Of a stretch of DNA of 64,000 nucleotides, positions 46,823 through 54,516 are shown in pieces (the stretch's first letter is position 1; every line of letters starts with the position of its first letter). The position numbers and the translations under genes were made by a program. The notes beneath the pieces were generated by a model, which saw only the letters and a program-made list of their open reading frames with translations, was not told the origin of the DNA and made no database searches. The stretch lies in the NCBI RefSeq assembly GCF_001427825.1, contig NZ_LMGT01000006.1:172895-236894 (forward strand), in the 5' to 3' direction. The DNA comes from Brevundimonas sp. Root608. GTDB lineage: Bacteria; Pseudomonadota; Alphaproteobacteria; Caulobacterales; Caulobacteraceae.

Positions 46823-46845
46823 GTTAACCATCTGTCAAGGTTAAC
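46823..46845. promoter_or_regulatory. Inverted repeat with a CtrA-like half-site in a divergent promoter region
   Basis: GTTAACC (46823-46829) and GGTTAAC (46839-46845) are inverted around nine bases. The left half continues as TTAACCAT, the preferred CtrA half-site. It lies between the Sel1 gene (minus) and the fRMsr gene (plus), so either could be the target. Confidence 0.45.
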
Positions 46846-47014
46846 GCCGGTTTGCGACAAAGCGTTGCCGCAGCACGGCCCTTTTGTGTCTGCGCCCGTA
46901 CTTATCCCCACGAATCAGTCGCTTGCCGACTCGCCTGACAGGGGAAAAGCCGCCTCTCGCCAGCGCCGGCGGGCGTCCCTATATGCATCGGCCAGACCCG
47001 CCCGGAGCCTTTCC

Positions 47015-47506
47015 ATGGCCTATGCCGCCCGCGACGACCGACCCGCCGACAAGGCCGCGCGCTATGCCGAGCTCGAGGACGAGATTCTGGCCGTCCTGGA
47101 GGGCGAGCCCAACCGCGTCGCGCGCATGGCCACCGTCGCCTCCATGCTGGCCGACGCCTTTCCCGTCTTCTTCTGGACCGGCTTCTACCTCGTTGATCCG
47201 GACAAGGCCGACGAACTGGTGGTCGGCCCCTATCAGGGCACGCTCGGCTGCCTGCGCATCGCCTTCGGCCGCGGCGTCTGCGGCACGGCGGCCCGCGACC
47301 GCGCGACGCAGATCGTCGACGACGTCCACGCCTTCCCCGGCCACATCGCCTGCGACAGCCGCTCGGCCAGCGAGATCGTCGTGCCGGTGTTCGACGCCAC
47401 CGGGGCCCTGATCGCGGTCTTCGACGTCGACGCGACCGAGACGTCCGCTTTTGACGCAACGGACGCCTATGCTCTGGAACGGTTGATGGCGAAGGTCTTC
47501 GCCTGA
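47015..47506 (+). CDS. Free methionine-(R)-sulfoxide reductase (GAF domain)
   Basis: This enzyme reduces free Met-R-sulfoxide using thioredoxin. The 163-residue GAF-domain protein has all three family cysteines, Cys79 (GTLGCLRI), Cys89 (GVCGTA) and Cys113 (HIACDSRSASEIVVP), spaced as in E. coli fRMsr (84, 94, 118). The start at 47015 has GGAG about 7 bases upstream. It is a single gene followed by a T-rich stretch. The confidence is high because of the complete Cys pattern. Confidence 0.93.
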   Translation: MAYAARDDRPADKAARYAELEDEILAVLEGEPNRVARMATVASMLADAFPVFFWTGFYLVDPDKADELVVGPYQGTLGCLRIAFGRGVCGTAARDRATQIVDDVHAFPGHIACDSRSASEIVVPVFDATGALIAVFDVDATETSAFDATDAYALERLMAKVFA

Positions 47507-47516
47507 GCCGATGAGA

Positions 47517-47544
47517 CTCATGAAACTCATGAGACTGTTTTTTT
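47517..47544 (+). terminator. Possible terminator after the fRMsr gene
   Basis: CTCATG (47517-47522) pairs with CATGAG (47528-47533) and is followed by a run of seven T (47538-47544). The stem is short; the T-run is the best in this part of the window. Confidence 0.45.
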
Positions 47545-47592
47545 CGTCCGGGGCAGGCGCCAGGAGCCGCTGGAATGACTTGGGAGATCGGC

Positions 47593-48270
47593 ATGTCGGA
47601 ACGGGTGATCGCGGTCACGGGCGGCCATGGCGTGCTGGGTCGCGCCGTCGTCGAGGCGGCGCTGGCTGACGGTCTGAAGGTGGCGATCATCGACCACGCC
47701 GGCGGCCGGAGTGCACCCGAAGGCGTGCTGGAGCTGGGCGGCGTCGACCTGACCGATCCCGCCTCGGCGACGAAGGCCATCGACGCCGTCGCCGCCCATT
47801 TCGGCCGGCTCGACGCCCTGCTGAACATCGCCGGCGGCTTCGTCTGGCAGACCACGGACGACGCCGATCCGGCCTGGGCGAAGATGTTCGCCCTCAACCT
47901 GACCACCGCCCTGAACGCCAGCCGCGCCGCCCTGCCCTACCTCAAGACCTCGCCCGAGGGCCGCATCGTCAACGTCGGGGCCAACGGCGCATTGAAGGCC
48001 GCGGCCGGCATGGGCGCCTACGCCGCCTCCAAGGCCGGGGTCCACCGCCTCACCGAGGCCCTGGCCGAAGAACTCAAGGACACGTCGGTGACGGTCAACG
48101 CCGTCCTGCCCTCGATCCTCGACACCGACCAGAACCGCAAGGACATGCCCGACGCCGACCCGGCCAGATGGGTCCAGCCGTCCGACCTCGCCCGAGTCAT
48201 GCTCTTCCTCGCCTCGCCCGACAGCCGCGCCGTCACCGGCGCCCTGTTGCCGGTCACGGGGCGGGTCTGA
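47593..48270 (+). CDS. Short-chain dehydrogenase/reductase-like protein
   Basis: A 225-residue Rossmann protein with TGGHGVLG (9-16), NIAGG (78-82) and the YAASK motif (Tyr143, Lys147). The usual catalytic Ser, 13 residues before Tyr, is Ala130 in IVNVGANGAL, so it may be a variant or a protein of the dihydropteridine-reductase type, which also lacks that Ser. The start at 47593 has GGGAGA 6 bases upstream. The stop TGA overlaps the next ATG by one base (TGATG), so the genes are coupled. Substrate unknown. Confidence 0.85.
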   Translation: MSERVIAVTGGHGVLGRAVVEAALADGLKVAIIDHAGGRSAPEGVLELGGVDLTDPASATKAIDAVAAHFGRLDALLNIAGGFVWQTTDDADPAWAKMFALNLTTALNASRAALPYLKTSPEGRIVNVGANGALKAAAGMGAYAASKAGVHRLTEALAEELKDTSVTVNAVLPSILDTDQNRKDMPDADPARWVQPSDLARVMLFLASPDSRAVTGALLPVTGRV

Positions 48271-49127
48271 TGTTCCTCACCCGCTCGGTCCTCTACCTGC
48301 CCGCCAGCAATCCGCGCGCCATCGAAAAGGCCCGCGGCCTGAACGCCGACGCGGTGATTCTCGACCTCGAGGACGCCGTCGCCCCCGACGCCAAGGCCGA
48401 AGCGCGGCGGGCCGCCGTCGAGGCCCTGACCGCCGGCGGCTTCAGAGGTCGCATCGGGGTGCGGGTCAACGGCCTCGACACCCCCTGGGGCGCCGACGAT
48501 CTGGCGGTCCTCGCCGGCCGCAAGCCCGACTTCGTGGTCGCGCCCAAGATCGAGAGCCCCGGGGCCGTCCATGAGGTCGCGGCCCGCCTGCCCGCCGACG
48601 TCGATCTGTGGATCATGGTCGAGACTCCGCTCTCGGTCCTGCGGCTCGACGCCATCGCCGGCGCCGGCGCTCCGCTGGCCGCCCTGATGCTGGGGATCAA
48701 TGATTTCGGCGAGCGGATGAACCTCGTCCTCGGCCCCGAGCGCGAACCGCTGAAGCCGTGGCTGGCCGCCGTCGTCGCCGCCGCGCGCGGCCACGGCCTG
48801 CTGGCCATCGACGGCGTGGTCAATGCGACCGACGACGCCGACCGCCTCCGGACCGAATGCCTGCAGGGCCGCGCCTTCGGCTTCGACGGCAAGAGCCTGA
48901 TCCACCCGGCCCAGATCGACGCCGCCAACGCCGCCTTCTCCCCCTCCCCCGAAGAGGTGGCCCGGGCCCGCGAGGTCGTCGCCGCCTTCGCCGCCGCCGA
49001 CGCCCAGGGCCAGGGCGCCATCCGCGTCGGCTACCGCATGGTCGAGCGCCTGCACCTCGACGCCGCCCACCGCCTGCTGGCGCGTCACGAGGCGGCCTCG
49101 ACGCGGTCCGGACTCACGCCTATCTAG
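48270..49127 (+). CDS. CitE/HpcH family lyase
   Basis: A 285-residue aldolase-type TIM-barrel enzyme of the CitE-like group, which cleaves or condenses acyl-CoA thioesters such as citramalyl-, malyl- or beta-methylmalyl-CoA. Visible are SVLYLPASNPRAIEKA, the metal site ILDLEDAV (about 30-37), IGVRVNG, APKIES and IMVETP, and FDGKSLIHPAQI near the end. The Mg-binding Glu and Asp are present. There is no CitD/CitF, so it is not citrate lyase itself. It is coupled to the upstream SDR and lies 77 bases before the KAS III-like gene. Confidence 0.88.
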   Translation: MFLTRSVLYLPASNPRAIEKARGLNADAVILDLEDAVAPDAKAEARRAAVEALTAGGFRGRIGVRVNGLDTPWGADDLAVLAGRKPDFVVAPKIESPGAVHEVAARLPADVDLWIMVETPLSVLRLDAIAGAGAPLAALMLGINDFGERMNLVLGPEREPLKPWLAAVVAAARGHGLLAIDGVVNATDDADRLRTECLQGRAFGFDGKSLIHPAQIDAANAAFSPSPEEVARAREVVAAFAAADAQGQGAIRVGYRMVERLHLDAAHRLLARHEAASTRSGLTPI

Positions 49128-49157
49128 TGCGTCCAGAAACAGAACTCAGCGAGGGCC

Positions 49158-49197
49158 CTCAAGCAGCGAGCGGCCGCGCCGCGAGCGATAGGGCCCC
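49158..49197. repeat. Palindromic dispersed repeat, copy 2
   Basis: CTCAAGCAGCGAGCG...GCGAGCGATAGGGCCCC-like sequence, nearly identical to 38101-38139. The outer GGGCCCT/AGGGCCC arms are complementary. It ends 7 bases before the ATG of the KAS III-like gene, so it could influence its translation. Confidence 0.75.
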
Positions 49198-49204
49198 ACG
49201 TCTC

Positions 49205-50326
49205 ATGTCCCATGCCGTCATCGCCGCCACCGGCCTGTTCACCCCGGAACAGTCGATCTCGAACGCCGAGCTGGTCGCCGCCTACAATGCGTATGCGGAA
49301 CAGTTCAACATCGACCACGCCGCCGAAATCCTCGAGGGCGACGTCGCCGAACTGACCCCGTCCTCGGTGGAATTCATCGAAAAGGCCTCGGGCATCAGGA
49401 GCCGCTTCGTCCTCGACAAGGCCGGCGTGCTCGACCCCGCCCGCATGGTCCCGAACATCCCCGAACGCCCCGACGACGAACTGTCGGTCATGGCTGAGAT
49501 GGCCGTCGCCGCCGCCCGTGACGCCATCGTCGCCTGGGGCAAGCCGGTCTCGGAGATCGGCGCCGTCATCTGCGCCGCCTCCAACATGCCGCGCCCCTAT
49601 CCGGCCCTGTCGATCGAGGTGCAGCAGGCGCTGGGCATCGACGGCTTCGCCTTCGACATGAACGTGGCCTGCAGCTCGGCCACCTTCGGCCTCAAGACCG
49701 CCGCCGACTTCATCGCCTCGGGCTCGGTCAAGGCCGTGCTGATGATCAACCCCGAGGTCTGTTCGGCCCACCTGAATTTCCGCGACCGCGACAGCCATTT
49801 CATCTTCGGCGACGTCGCCACCGCCGTCATCATCGAGTCCTCGGATCAGGCCGGGCCCGGCGGCTGGGACATCCTCGGCGCCCGGCTGAAGACGGTGTTC
49901 TCCAACAACATCCGCAACAATTTCGGCTTCCTCAACAACGCCGCCCCCGAAGGCATCGGCAAGCCCGACAAGCTGTTCATCCAGCAGGGCCGCAAGGTCT
50001 TCAAGGACGTGGTGCCGATGGTGTCGGAGATGATCGTCGACCACGCCGCCGAGCTGGGCGTCGACCCTGCGACCCTCAAGCGGATGTGGCTGCACCAGGC
50101 CAACATCAACATGAACCAGTTCATCGGCCGCAAGGTGCTGGGCCGCGAGCCGACGCCGGAGGAGAACGTCATCATCCTCGACGACTACGCCAACACCTCC
50201 TCGGCCGGTTCGATCATCGCCTTCCACCTGCGCCAGCAGGACATGGCCCCCGGCGACGTCGGCCTGATCTGCAGCTTCGGGGCCGGCTATTCGGCCGGGA
50301 CCGTCTTCGTCCGGAAGCGGGCATGA
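49205..50326 (+). CDS. 3-oxoacyl-ACP synthase III-like protein (KAS III / FabH-like)
   Basis: A 373-residue thiolase-fold synthase, longer than ordinary FabH (about 320). The complete triad is Cys156 (NVACSSATF), His297 (WLHQANIN) and Asn330 (YANTSSAGS). An N-terminal extension and the segment SSVEFIEKASGIRSRFVLD match the long 'beta-ketoacyl-ACP synthase III' group often found in alphaproteobacteria outside the fab cluster. The stop overlaps the next gene (ATGA). The repeat ends just before the start. It could prime a special fatty acid or make a beta-keto product; the substrate is not readable. Confidence 0.9.
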   Translation: MSHAVIAATGLFTPEQSISNAELVAAYNAYAEQFNIDHAAEILEGDVAELTPSSVEFIEKASGIRSRFVLDKAGVLDPARMVPNIPERPDDELSVMAEMAVAAARDAIVAWGKPVSEIGAVICAASNMPRPYPALSIEVQQALGIDGFAFDMNVACSSATFGLKTAADFIASGSVKAVLMINPEVCSAHLNFRDRDSHFIFGDVATAVIIESSDQAGPGGWDILGARLKTVFSNNIRNNFGFLNNAAPEGIGKPDKLFIQQGRKVFKDVVPMVSEMIVDHAAELGVDPATLKRMWLHQANINMNQFIGRKVLGREPTPEENVIILDDYANTSSAGSIIAFHLRQQDMAPGDVGLICSFGAGYSAGTVFVRKRA

Positions 50327-50757
50327 GGGTCGACCGCAGCGATATCGGCGCCGTCGTCGACGCCATGTACGCCTGCATCTCCGGCCCCGCCGGGCCGCGC
50401 GACTGGGCGACCCAGCGCGAGATCTTCCACCCCGACAGCCGCCAGGCCCGCACCGGCCTCGACACCGCCGGCCGCCCGACCCTGATCGTCATGGGCCGCG
50501 AGGCATACCAGGCCAACGTCACGCCCTTCTTCGAGGCCAACGGCTTCTTCGAGGTCGAGATCAGCCGCCGCATCGACGTGTTCGGCAACATGGCCCACGT
50601 CTGGTCGATCTACGAAGCCCGCACCGCCCCCGACGACGTCGAGCCCGAGCGCCGCGGCATCAACTCCATCCAGCTGTGCCGCGGCCCCGACGGCCTGTGG
50701 TCGATCCTGCACATGATCTGGGACAACGAGCGCCCCGGCCTCACCGTGCCGGCGTAG
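50323..50757 (+). CDS. SnoaL/DUF4440-like small protein
   Basis: A 144-residue protein with the NTF2-like pattern: an N-terminal helix (IGAVVDAMYACISGP), the turn REIFHPDSRQAR, a middle VEISRRIDVFGNMAHVWSIYEAR strand pair, and an end strand GLWSILHMIWDNE. Such proteins are small isomerases, cyclases or binding domains. It is coupled to the KAS III-like gene by ATGA and may act on its product. The 3' end overlaps the convergent M48 gene by 17 bases. Confidence 0.75.
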   Translation: MRVDRSDIGAVVDAMYACISGPAGPRDWATQREIFHPDSRQARTGLDTAGRPTLIVMGREAYQANVTPFFEANGFFEVEISRRIDVFGNMAHVWSIYEARTAPDDVEPERRGINSIQLCRGPDGLWSILHMIWDNERPGLTVPA

Positions 50758-51940
50758 GCGTCCCGCCCGACGGCGGATGCGCCGCCTTCCACTCCATGGC
50801 CTTGCGGATGCGGTTCTCCACCGAGGGGTGGTCGTAGAACAGGAATTCCTCGATCGCCGGGGGCGACGGCGCGCGATACTCCGCCGTCTTGATCAGCGCC
50901 CTGGACAGCCCGTCCGGCTCATTGGCGTGAACCATGGAGAAATGATCGGCGTCCGCCTCGATGGTCCGGATCAGGGTCGCCATCACCGGCGTCGCCAGCA
51001 GGCCGATCACCGCTCCGATCGCCGCCAGAACCGGCAGCCCGGCCGGATCGGAGATGTCGCCCACCCGGTTCGCGCCCAGCAACCGCTTCGCCATCGGGAA
51101 CAGCCGGTCGATGAGCCAGAAGGCGACGGCGGTGAGGAGGATCAGCACGCCCGTGATCCACAGCGAATGCATGTGGACGTAATGCCCCATCTCGTGGCCC
51201 ACCACGCCGCGCACCTCGGCGATGTCGGCGCCCTTGGCGAACATCACATCGCTCATCGCCACCCGCGCCGAGCCGAACAGGCCCGAGACATTGGCCGTGT
51301 AGCGATCCGACTGTTTCGAGCCGTCGTAGATGTAGATCTTGTCGTCGGGCGTGCCCGTGGCGTGGGCCAGCTCGACCACCGCGTCGCGGACCGGTCCGTC
51401 CGGCGCCGGCGTATAGGTGTTGAAGATCGGCTCGATCAGGATCGGCGAGACGATCAGCATGAAGACCACCGCCAGGGCCGTCAGCCCCGCGCCCCAGGCC
51501 CACCACAGCCGCCGCGCATGGCGGATGATGAAATACAGGCCGACGATCAGCAGCCCCGTGAACACCACCGAGATCGCCGTCCCGATCAGCGCCTCGGTCA
51601 GCCAGCCCGTCAGCGGCTGACTGGTCAGCCCGTACTGTGTCTCGCGCCACCAGCTTTCATAGATGGACCACGGCAGGGTCAGGATGAAGCTCATCAGCAG
51701 ATACGTCACGCCGACCAGCAGCGAGACCAGCTTGGGCCGCTTGCGCCGCCGCTCCAGCCGGTTGCGGATGCCGCTCAGCACCCCGGTGCGGATGATGATC
51801 CAGGCCACGACGATCGAGACGATCGCGCCCCACAGCAGCAGCCAGTGACCGCCGCGCGTATAGGCCACCGCCCGTTCCAGATCGTCCGACGAAAGGGTCG
51901 CCAGCCAGCGCGCGGTCTCGGCCGCGGGATCGATGCTCAT
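50741..51940 (-). CDS. M48 family metallopeptidase (Ste24/CAAX protease type)
   Basis: A 399-residue membrane protease with about six hydrophobic segments. The zinc site HEMGH is at 249-253 and the third ligand region EADAD at about 328. The N-terminal segments and the loop with ETQYGLTSQPLTGW match the Ste24 (M48A) type rather than HtpX. The family degrades membrane proteins and cleaves prenylated or other peptides; the bacterial substrates are usually unknown. It is alone on its strand and overlaps the SnoaL-like gene. Confidence 0.92.
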   Translation of the reverse strand: MSIDPAAETARWLATLSSDDLERAVAYTRGGHWLLLWGAIVSIVVAWIIIRTGVLSGIRNRLERRRKRPKLVSLLVGVTYLLMSFILTLPWSIYESWWRETQYGLTSQPLTGWLTEALIGTAISVVFTGLLIVGLYFIIRHARRLWWAWGAGLTALAVVFMLIVSPILIEPIFNTYTPAPDGPVRDAVVELAHATGTPDDKIYIYDGSKQSDRYTANVSGLFGSARVAMSDVMFAKGADIAEVRGVVGHEMGHYVHMHSLWITGVLILLTAVAFWLIDRLFPMAKRLLGANRVGDISDPAGLPVLAAIGAVIGLLATPVMATLIRTIEADADHFSMVHANEPDGLSRALIKTAEYRAPSPPAIEEFLFYDHPSVENRIRKAMEWKAAHPPSGGTPTPAR

Positions 51941-52005
51941 GACGGTGTCCTCCCTGACGACGGAAGATGACGCCGCATGGCGAAGCTTGTCAGCTTAAAT
52001 CGCCG

Positions 52006-53646
52006 TCATGCGACCCGCATCAGCCAACCGCGATAGCGCACAAGCCGCCCGATCAGCGGCGCGGAAATCTCGACGTCGAAGACGAACCGCCCCTCCTCGT
52101 CGACTTCCTCGTGCGCCCGGGTCGCCGGGGCCAGGGCGCGCGGCAGGGGGATCGGCCCCAGCCGCCATCCCTCGACCCGGTAGACCAGCCGACCGCCTTC
52201 GGGGGTCAGCGTCAGGTCCATGCGCAGCGGCCCGAACCGCTCGCTCATCCGGCCGCCCGGCCGCGGATGCGACAGCACGCTGGCGAAGCCGTGGCCGCCG
52301 ATCCGCCGCCGCCAGACGGAGCGTTCGCCGTCGGCCTCGATCGCCACCTCGGCCGCACAGGCCGCCTGCGCCTTCGGAAAGCCCACGATGCGGGCGGCCA
52401 GCGCGGCCAACGGTCCCGACGCCCCCTCGGTCGCCGCCTCTCCCCGCCACAGCGACCGCCCCGGCGCCTCATGCAGCGCGCGGATCGGCGCCGGCAGGGC
52501 GTCGAACGCCGGCCCGATGGCGCGCGCGTAGATCGCCCCTCGCTGGTCCACGGTCTCCGTCGCCAGCCCGTACGGCGCCATTTCGGCGACGATGTCCTCC
52601 AGCGACAGCACGCCGACGCAGGCCCGCGCGCCGGGCGCAACACGTCCCGCCGCGATCGCCTTGATCGCCGCCAGAGCGGGCAGGCCGGGCGTCGCCGGTC
52701 CCTCGCCCGGCTCGGCGACCAGCCGCCAGACCGTCCGCGCCGCCCGGCCCTGGCCGTCGACGCCATAGGCCTCGACCCGCATGGCTCCCCGGTCCGAGCC
52801 GAAGACCGACATCCATCCCGACATGGCGACCAGCGCCTTGGCCAGCGGAACCGGATCGAACCGGAAGCCGCGCACCAGCAGGCCGAGGGCCCACGCGCCA
52901 ATGTGGGCGGGCCACGGCTCGAGCCCGGCGAGGAACCACGCCCGTTCGCCGGGCCGAAACCGCTCCGCCAGCAGATCGAGGTCCGGCGTCTCGCACAGCG
53001 ACACCCGCCGCCGGCCCGCCGCGCCGAAGTCGCGCCGATGCAGGCCGCTCCAACCCGCCCGCGTCGTCCAGATTCCGCCCTCGAACACCCTCACCGGCCG
53101 CCCCAGCCAGGACAGGATCGCCCGCATCACCGACAGCCCGCGCGGCGCCCGCGCGCCCGGCGAGATCGCCGCCTCCACGGAGACGACCTCGCGCCACCCC
53201 TCCGTCAGCCGGTCCAGCACGGCGTTGGACAGCGCCGGCGTCGAACTGCAGCCGGTCAGGGCGACCACCCCCGCGGCCTCCGCCGCCGCGTCGAGCGCCG
53301 GAAACGCCGCCACGAAATCCCGCCCGTCGGCCAGGTCGACATAGGACATCCCCGCCGAAATCGCCGCCCGCGCGGTCCCCGGCTCGGCGCCCTGGAACGG
53401 TCCCGCCGCATCCGCGACGATCGCCGCGCCTGTAGCCGCCAGATCGCCCGCCGTCAGGGTGGCCGTGTCCATCACCGCCGCCTCGACCCACCCGTCGGGA
53501 AACGCCGCCCGCAGCCGCGCCGCCGCGCCCTCGGCCCGGGCGGGATCCCGGCCGGCGACCACCACCTCGAACCCGTTTCGCAGCAGGCCCTCGCACAGGC
53601 GCGAGCCGAACACCCCGCCCGCCCCGACCACCAGCACCCGCGTCAT
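52006..53646 (-). CDS. NAD(P)-binding oxidoreductase with DUF4166 domain
   Basis: A 546-residue protein: an N-terminal Rossmann domain (VVGAGGVFGS, 6-15) of the saccharopine-dehydrogenase-like type with TGCSSTPALSNAVLDRLT, followed by a C-terminal DUF4166 domain (from about 375: LHEAPGRSLWRGEAATEGA ... MSERFGPLRMDLTLT). The fusion is known in Alphaproteobacteria, but the reaction is unknown. The gene follows a DCC-family gene with an ATGA overlap. Confidence 0.82.
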   Translation of the reverse strand: MTRVLVVGAGGVFGSRLCEGLLRNGFEVVVAGRDPARAEGAAARLRAAFPDGWVEAAVMDTATLTAGDLAATGAAIVADAAGPFQGAEPGTARAAISAGMSYVDLADGRDFVAAFPALDAAAEAAGVVALTGCSSTPALSNAVLDRLTEGWREVVSVEAAISPGARAPRGLSVMRAILSWLGRPVRVFEGGIWTTRAGWSGLHRRDFGAAGRRRVSLCETPDLDLLAERFRPGERAWFLAGLEPWPAHIGAWALGLLVRGFRFDPVPLAKALVAMSGWMSVFGSDRGAMRVEAYGVDGQGRAARTVWRLVAEPGEGPATPGLPALAAIKAIAAGRVAPGARACVGVLSLEDIVAEMAPYGLATETVDQRGAIYARAIGPAFDALPAPIRALHEAPGRSLWRGEAATEGASGPLAALAARIVGFPKAQAACAAEVAIEADGERSVWRRRIGGHGFASVLSHPRPGGRMSERFGPLRMDLTLTPEGGRLVYRVEGWRLGPIPLPRALAPATRAHEEVDEEGRFVFDVEISAPLIGRLVRYRGWLMRVA

Positions 53647-54071
53647 GCGACGAAGCGCGCCCGGTCTTCGGGCGACGGGACCATGCAGGTCTCGGTCCGG
53701 CCGAAGATGGCGTACCGGTTCCGCGCGATCAGATCATAGGCCGGGTCCCGCACCCACCGGGGTGCCGCCTTCAGACCCGCCAGCGCGCGCGTGCCCGACA
53801 GCTGGCCCAAGACAGTCAACGCCGCGTCCGACTTGAAGAAGATGCGCCCGCCCCAAACGACGGCGTTGGTCTGCGGCGCCTCCGGATCGATCCCGTACCG
53901 CGCCGCCAGCTTCCGCCCGGTTTCGGACTGGATGGCGACGAAACGGAAACGCCGCCCGGGGTCATGTGCGATCACGAACCGCACCCAGCGCGAGCAGAAG
54001 ACGCACACGCCGTCGAACAGGATCAGGCCGTCGGCTTCATCCGGGGCGGGCTGCGGCGACCAGCGGTTCAT
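53643..54071 (-). CDS. DCC family (DUF393) thiol-disulfide-type protein
   Basis: A 142-residue protein with the DxxCxxC-type motif FDGVCVFCSRWV (Asp20, Cys23, Cys26) and the conserved RFVAIQSETGRKL and RYAIFGRTETC segments. DCC proteins are small thioredoxin-like proteins of uncertain role. The start at 54071 gives MNRWSP; upstream Met in a GC-rich region is less likely. It is translationally coupled to the DUF4166 oxidoreductase. Confidence 0.88.
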   Translation of the reverse strand: MNRWSPQPAPDEADGLILFDGVCVFCSRWVRFVIAHDPGRRFRFVAIQSETGRKLAARYGIDPEAPQTNAVVWGGRIFFKSDAALTVLGQLSGTRALAGLKAAPRWVRDPAYDLIARNRYAIFGRTETCMVPSPEDRARFVA

Positions 54072-54113
54072 GCGGGCACACTGCGGCGCTTGCCGGGGCC
54101 GCACAAGGCGGCG

Positions 54114-54503
54114 TTACGCCGCCGCCACCGCCTCGATCTCGACCAGCCAGGCCTCGTCGAAGATGCCCGTCACGATCACCGTCAGCGCCGTCTGCCGTCC
54201 GCCCAGCCGGCGGATGCGGACCTCGCGGTTCTCCAGCGCATGCGCCCGGTCCGACAGGAAGGTCGTGACCTTGACCAGGTTGTCCAGCGTCATGCCGGCG
54301 GCCTTCAGCTGGGTCTCGACATTGTCCCAGACCTGCTCGCACTGGCCCGTGAAGTCGGGCGCCAGCGAGCCGTCGGGCGCGACCGGAATCTGGCCGGACA
54401 GATACAGCCAGCGGGTCGCCCCGGAGACCTCCGCCGCCTGGGCGTAGGCGCCTTCCGCCGGCGGGGAGCCGTCTCCGGTCAGCGGGCGGATGATAGCGGC
54501 CAC
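54114..54503 (-). CDS. RidA family protein (YjgF/UK114)
   Basis: A 129-residue trimeric-type protein that can hydrolyse reactive enamine/imine intermediates. Family features are the N-terminal GAYAQAAEVSG, GQIPVAPDG, QCEQVWDNVETQLKAAGMTLDNLVKVTTFL, and the late region with GGRQTALTVI, where the Arg is the usual ligand-binding residue position. It lies 10 bases after the M28 peptidase stop on the same strand and 42 bases before the DCC gene. Confidence 0.88.
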   Translation of the reverse strand: MAAIIRPLTGDGSPPAEGAYAQAAEVSGATRWLYLSGQIPVAPDGSLAPDFTGQCEQVWDNVETQLKAAGMTLDNLVKVTTFLSDRAHALENREVRIRRLGGRQTALTVIVTGIFDEAWLVEIEAVAAA

Positions 54504-54516
54504 CGGCGTCTCCGTC

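Noticed and set aside
46824..46844. A full CtrA box in the Sel1/fRMsr intergenic region
   Set aside because: The two TTAA cores are 13 bases apart, not 7, so only a half-site can be claimed.
48270..49127. Citrate lyase beta subunit as literal function
   Set aside because: No alpha or gamma subunit genes adjoin it; the stand-alone CitE-like lyases act on other acyl-CoA esters.
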